Shown: one piece after another, positions 5,630-9,192 of the stretch
Layout of the letters: each line of letters opens with the position of its first letter
Numbering within the stretch: the first letter of the stretch is position 1
DNA from: Methanothrix sp.
GTDB taxonomy: Archaea; Halobacteriota; Methanosarcinia; Methanotrichales; Methanotrichaceae
DNA: 9,192 nucleotides
Assembly (NCBI GenBank): GCA_011391755.1
Contig: JAABPZ010000043.1
Location: 1 to 9,192, forward strand
Direction: 5' to 3'
Position numbers and translations under genes: made by a program
Notes under the pieces: generated by a model
What the model saw: only the letters and a program-made list of their open reading frames with translations
Told to the model about the DNA's origin: nothing
Databases searched by the model: none

Positions 5630-7834
5630 CTACCCCTTATCCGGTTCAATCATACGCCACATCCCAGAGGGCACCGTGATCTCAAAGCGTGCTCCTTCGC
5701 CGTATTTCCCTGTCTCAGTTATCTCAATGCCGGTGCTGGAGAGAGACTCCTTGCACAGGAAGAGCCCCAAACCGGTGTTCCTTCCAAACCCCCGCAAAAA
5801 TATCTTCTTCTTTTCGTCCTCAGGTATGCCGATGCCGTCGTCCTCCCAGATAATAGTGATGCCCTCTTTAAAAGTCCGGTAGTAGGTATGCACCAGGGTC
5901 GATCGTTCACCATGTCGGATCGTGTTGTCCATCAGGTTGGAGAATACCTTCTCAAGCATGGGATCGGCGTACACATAGAGCCCGCGACACTCGTCTCGGA
6001 CAGGTAGTTTTCCGAAAGAGGCCTTTAGAATTGCGCCGGATACGGCTTGCCATGTTGGCTTCACCGCCTTAGGCTTTTCATATTGCCTGGTGAATTCGAC
6101 ATGCCGCAGGATTTCTTTGGTGGCACTCTCCAGCTTTTCCAGATATTCGATGCTGGATGTATCAACGCTATGATCCTTCGCCAGTTCAAGGTATATCTGA
6201 AGTACCGTTATCTGATTGAGGATGTCGTGGCGTGTGATGCTGGAGAGAAGCTGGAGTTTTCTGTTGGCAAGCTGCAATGCATCCGCCGTGCGCTTGAGAT
6301 CGGTTATGTCCTGGCCCTGAGCAATGACAGCCTGCAACTTGCCTGATTCCGCATATATATTGGCCGAGTTCCATAAAACAATGCGTTCCTCTCCGTTCTT
6401 TTTAAGTACGGGGATCTCCACCGACACCCATTGCTCTCCCTGATGGGAACTTTTGATCTTCTGGAGTGAGTCCTCCCGGCTTGCCTCTGGAAAGAGCATG
6501 CTTAGATCCTTACCAAGGACTTCCTCTGCTTTATAGCCGGTTAGACGCTCAAAGGCCACATTAAAGCGGGTTATTCTGCGCTGCGGATCCCAGACTATGA
6601 TGGGCGCATTGGCATAGCTAATGAGCTTGTCAAGGTATTCCTTGGTCTCCCTCAGAGCCTCTTCGGCCTTCTTGTGCTCGGTAATATCCTGCACCCCGGC
6701 AAGGGCTCCCCGGTAATTACCAACAATATCGAGGAGAGGCGACGTTTCCAGGCGGGCATAGATGCGCGTGCCGTCCCTGTGCATAAATTCAAAGTCGTGC
6801 TGTTCTCCAATGCCTTGTTGGCGGAGCGCAAGCTTTTGCATGGCGATTTGTTCGCCCCGCTCGTCCATGAATGAAAAGAGATGCTTGCCCAGCATTTCCT
6901 CTTTCGTATAGCCCAGCATCTTGGCCATGCGCGGATTGACAAAGGTCGTCACCGCTTTCTCGTCAATCATCCAGATGCCTTCGTTCAGGTTTTCAACCAA
7001 TAAGCGGTACTTGGCTTCGCTCTCGTGAAGATCCTCTTCCGCCTGCTTGCGCTCGGTGATATCGCTTGTAGTGCCAAAAGCTTTAACTTGTCCGTCCGCC
7101 TCGCGATAGGCCGAACCACGGGAACGAACCCAAAGCGTGGTGCCCCCTGCCTTTTGCAGACGATATTCCGCGGTTTTATCCTTCTCAAGCTTTCGTATCC
7201 CTTCGGCAAGCATCTTCTGCAAGGCTGGCAAATCATCGGGATGGACGTAAGAAAAGTATTTGTCGAAGCTGTCTCCGATGGTGCCGTCAGGCAGGCCCAG
7301 CATCCTGTCCGCCACCGGCGAGATGTAGGAGCCGACAGGCTCTCCTCTGGAATTGACATCATAGCGCCAGACGATATCGGATATCATCGAGACTACCTGT
7401 TTGTACCGTGTCTTGCGGGCTTGCTCGGCTTGATTGGCCTCCCGCAAAGCTATCTCGTTTTTCTTGCGCTCGATGGAATATCTGATGCATCGGCCCAGCA
7501 ATCGGCCATCTACCTCACCTTTGATCAGGTAGTCCTGTGCTCCTTCCCGGACAGCTCGATAAGCCAGTTCTTTGTCATTTAGTCCGGTTAGTACTATTAT
7601 CGGCTTTTCTGAGAATTTTTCATTGATTTTTGTGAATGTCTCCAGGCCACGGCTGTCCGACAGGTTCAGATCCACCAGAATTGCATCCACATCCGTCTCT
7701 TCCAGAAATAAAATTCCCGCTGAAAGTCTCTCCTTCCAATCCAGATGGAAATTGTCATGAGTATCCTGGATGCTTTCTTTAATCAGCCTCGCATCTGCCG
7801 GATTATCCTCAATCAATAGAATCTTTATCTCCAC
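5630..7834 (-). CDS. Sensor histidine kinase with N-terminal receiver domain and three PAS domains
   Basis: This is a cytosolic signalling protein of 734 residues counted from the GTG at 7834. Residues 3-119 form a receiver domain with acidic E9/D10, phosphoacceptor D55 in VDLNLSD, T83 in VLTG and K105 in YLIKG. Three PAS/PAC units follow, near 142-262 (ending FGTTSDITERKQAE), 272-388 (AGVQDITEHKKAE) and 395-512 (AQGQDITDLKR). The kinase core has an H-box SSITRHDILNQITVLQIYLEL (H536), N-box NLMDNTIRHG, G1 box EDDGIGIPED and G2 box GLGLFLC. No membrane segment is seen, so PAS domains would sense an internal signal such as redox or a ligand (inference). Annotation may use the GTG at 7843. I prefer 7834 because GGGGTG lies six bases before it and the protein then opens MEIKILLIEDNPADARLIKE like other receivers. 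Partner regulators are not in the window. Confidence 0.93.
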   Translation of the reverse strand: MEIKILLIEDNPADARLIKESIQDTHDNFHLDWKERLSAGILFLEETDVDAILVDLNLSDSRGLETFTKINEKFSEKPIIVLTGLNDKELAYRAVREGAQDYLIKGEVDGRLLGRCIRYSIERKKNEIALREANQAEQARKTRYKQVVSMISDIVWRYDVNSRGEPVGSYISPVADRMLGLPDGTIGDSFDKYFSYVHPDDLPALQKMLAEGIRKLEKDKTAEYRLQKAGGTTLWVRSRGSAYREADGQVKAFGTTSDITERKQAEEDLHESEAKYRLLVENLNEGIWMIDEKAVTTFVNPRMAKMLGYTKEEMLGKHLFSFMDERGEQIAMQKLALRQQGIGEQHDFEFMHRDGTRIYARLETSPLLDIVGNYRGALAGVQDITEHKKAEEALRETKEYLDKLISYANAPIIVWDPQRRITRFNVAFERLTGYKAEEVLGKDLSMLFPEASREDSLQKIKSSHQGEQWVSVEIPVLKKNGEERIVLWNSANIYAESGKLQAVIAQGQDITDLKRTADALQLANRKLQLLSSITRHDILNQITVLQIYLELAKDHSVDTSSIEYLEKLESATKEILRHVEFTRQYEKPKAVKPTWQAVSGAILKASFGKLPVRDECRGLYVYADPMLEKVFSNLMDNTIRHGERSTLVHTYYRTFKEGITIIWEDDGIGIPEDEKKKIFLRGFGRNTGLGLFLCKESLSSTGIEITETGKYGEGARFEITVPSGMWRMIEPDKG

Positions 7835-7908
7835 CAGTAACACCCCTTTCGCTTCAATATCAGGTATTGCAGGGAACGGTGAAATAGAATAATGGATGGC
7901 GAGGGGCC

Positions 7909-9192
7909 TCAGGTAATCCTGGCCACCGCCGCCACCTCATCTCCAGGCTTGACATTCATGATGCGCACACCCTGCGTGGAGCGACCCTGCACCCGGATCT
8001 CGCTGGTCAGAATTCTGATCACCACACCGTCTTTGGTGGTAACCAGCAGCTCGTCGTCCTCGGAAACAGTGGTGGTGCAGCAGACGAAGCCCTTTCTGGC
8101 ATCGATGTTCTTGACGCCCTTGCCACCGCGCCTCTGCTGGGGATACTCTTCCAGCTCCGTCCTTTTGCCATAGCCCTGATTGGTGATGGTGAGCAATGTG
8201 AAATTAGCGCTCGGCCGGATCACATCCATGCTGATGAGCTCGTCACCCATGTTCAGGCTGATGGCCTTCACACCCATGGTGCCTCGATTGGAGGCGCGCA
8301 CGTCCTCCTCCTTGAAGCGTATGGCTTTGCCAAACCGGGTGGCCACCAATAGCTCCTTATTTCCGTCCGTGAGCTTGGCGGAAACCAGGCTGTCGCCCTT
8401 CAGATTTACGGCCTTGATGCCGCCTTTTCTGGGATTGGAAAAAGCCAGCAAGGGCATCTTGACAATACTTCCGCTCCGGGTTACCAGGATTATGAATCCC
8501 GAATCAAAGCTCTTCACGGGTATGGCGCCCGTGATCTTCTCATCCGGCTCCAGTTGCAGAAGATTGACAATGGACTTTCCCCGCGTGGCCCGACCCAGAG
8601 AGGGGACCTCGTAGACCTTGAGCCAGTGGGCCTTGCCCTTGTCCGTGAAGAAGAGCAGATAATCCTTGGTGGAGGCGGTAAAGACGTCGGTTACAAACTC
8701 CTCGCTCTTGGTCTCAGCGCCAATGACTCCCCGTCCACCGCGCCGCTGCATGCGATACGCCGTAAGGGGCTGGCGTTTGATGTACCCGGAAGAGGTGATG
8801 GTCACTGCCACCTCCTCCTCCTGGATAAGATCCTCTCGGGAAACCTCGCCCTCCGCTTCGATGATTTGGGTGCGCCGCTCATCCCCGTAGGTATTGATGA
8901 GATAGGTCAGCTCTTCTTTGATGATGCTCAAAATCTCCAGGTTGCTGGAGAGGATCTTCCTCAATTGGGCGATGAGCTTTTCCAGCTCCGCCGCCTCGGA
9001 TACAATCTTCTCCTGCTCGAGACCGGTGAGCCGTTGCAGCCTCATCTCCAAAATAGCCTTGGCCTGCTCCTCGCTGAGCAGGAAGGCCTGTATCAGGGCA
9101 TCTCTGGCCTCGACCGGGGAATGCGCTGCCTTGATTATTCTTATTACCTCATCGATGTTGTGCAGAGCGATGAGCAGACCGGCCAGGATGTG
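7909..9192 (-). CDS. gyrA: DNA gyrase subunit A, C-terminal part (5' end outside the window)
   Basis: These are the last 427 residues of GyrA, the breakage-reunion subunit that, with GyrB, puts negative supercoils into DNA using ATP. The frame is open to the window edge, so the tower/active-tyrosine part lies beyond 9192. The visible N-terminus, HILAGLLIALHNIDEVIRII, and the coiled-coil region with ILEMRLQRLTGLEQEKI mark the end of the topoisomerase domain. The six-bladed C-terminal pinwheel follows, starting at YIKRQPLTAYR. It contains the GyrA box QRRGGRG (bases 8728-8748) needed for DNA wrapping, and ATRGKSIVNLL, TMGVKAISL, NQGYGKRTELEEYP and RSTQGVRIMNV as in bacterial GyrA. A second box-like QRRGGKG lies in blade five (8116-8136). 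No acidic C-terminal tail is present. Gyrase in euryarchaea is considered an ancient acquisition from bacteria. gyrB is expected upstream of gyrA. Confidence 0.97.
   Translation of the reverse strand, partial: HILAGLLIALHNIDEVIRIIKAAHSPVEARDALIQAFLLSEEQAKAILEMRLQRLTGLEQEKIVSEAAELEKLIAQLRKILSSNLEILSIIKEELTYLINTYGDERRTQIIEAEGEVSREDLIQEEEVAVTITSSGYIKRQPLTAYRMQRRGGRGVIGAETKSEEFVTDVFTASTKDYLLFFTDKGKAHWLKVYEVPSLGRATRGKSIVNLLQLEPDEKITGAIPVKSFDSGFIILVTRSGSIVKMPLLAFSNPRKGGIKAVNLKGDSLVSAKLTDGNKELLVATRFGKAIRFKEEDVRASNRGTMGVKAISLNMGDELISMDVIRPSANFTLLTITNQGYGKRTELEEYPQQRRGGKGVKNIDARKGFVCCTTTVSEDDELLVTTKDGVVIRILTSEIRVQGRSTQGVRIMNVKPGDEVAAVARIT

Noticed and set aside
7025..7582. A 185-codon + strand frame across the kinase gene
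   Set aside because: It is antisense to the receiver and first PAS domain of an intact kinase, with no recognisable product.

Overview
The window reads as ordinary, gene-dense chromosome of a methanogenic euryarchaeon. The best fit is the Methanosarcinales, perhaps Methanothrix (Methanosaeta) or a relative. This is inferred from gene content and protein style: an archaeal-type SufB, a DUF1614 membrane protein, an archaeal Dcd-like dUTPase, a paired PaaK-type ligase and double-ACT protein, a multi-PAS histidine kinase with an HDxxNQ H-box, and a bacterial-type GyrA. Base composition is moderately GC-rich. There is no rRNA, tRNA, CRISPR array, insertion sequence or prophage gene, and both ends cut through genes.

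Layout. 1-954 (+) is the 3' part of a SufB-family Fe-S scaffold gene. 983-1828 (+) is a YihY/BrkB-family membrane protein. 1837-2613 (-) is a DUF1614 membrane protein that converges on yihY with an 8-base gap. 2661-3152 (+) is a dUTPase, divergent from DUF1614 across 47 bases that carry a small dyad. 3153-3234 is an 82-base convergent gap with a T-rich terminator candidate. 5525 down to 3235 (-) is a compact three-gene unit: PaaK-type acyl-CoA ligase, double-ACT protein and a small exported glycoprotein-like protein. A strong Shine-Dalgarno site spans the first junction and an ATGA overlap forms the second. 7834-5630 (-) is a REC-PAS-PAS-PAS-HisKA-HATPase sensor kinase. 9192-7909 (-) is the C-terminal 427 residues of DNA gyrase subunit A.

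How the genes work together. The PaaK/ACT pair is the clearest functional unit. In methanogens such pairs are thought to activate aryl acids (phenylacetate or indoleacetate type) for aromatic amino acid metabolism, with the ACT protein as a probable amino-acid-sensing partner. The exported protein in the same unit has no evident link to that job. The kinase lies 74 bases downstream of gyrA on the same strand and could be read from gyrA or from its own promoter; no cognate regulator is visible. The remaining genes are housekeeping (SufB, dUTPase, gyrase) or uncharacterised membrane proteins (YihY, DUF1614).

I found no convincing undescribed multi-gene system. The items most worth a second look are the exported protein coupled to PaaK/ACT, the kinase with an N-terminal receiver, the dUTPase with mixed family features, and two GyrA-box motifs in the gyrase pinwheel.
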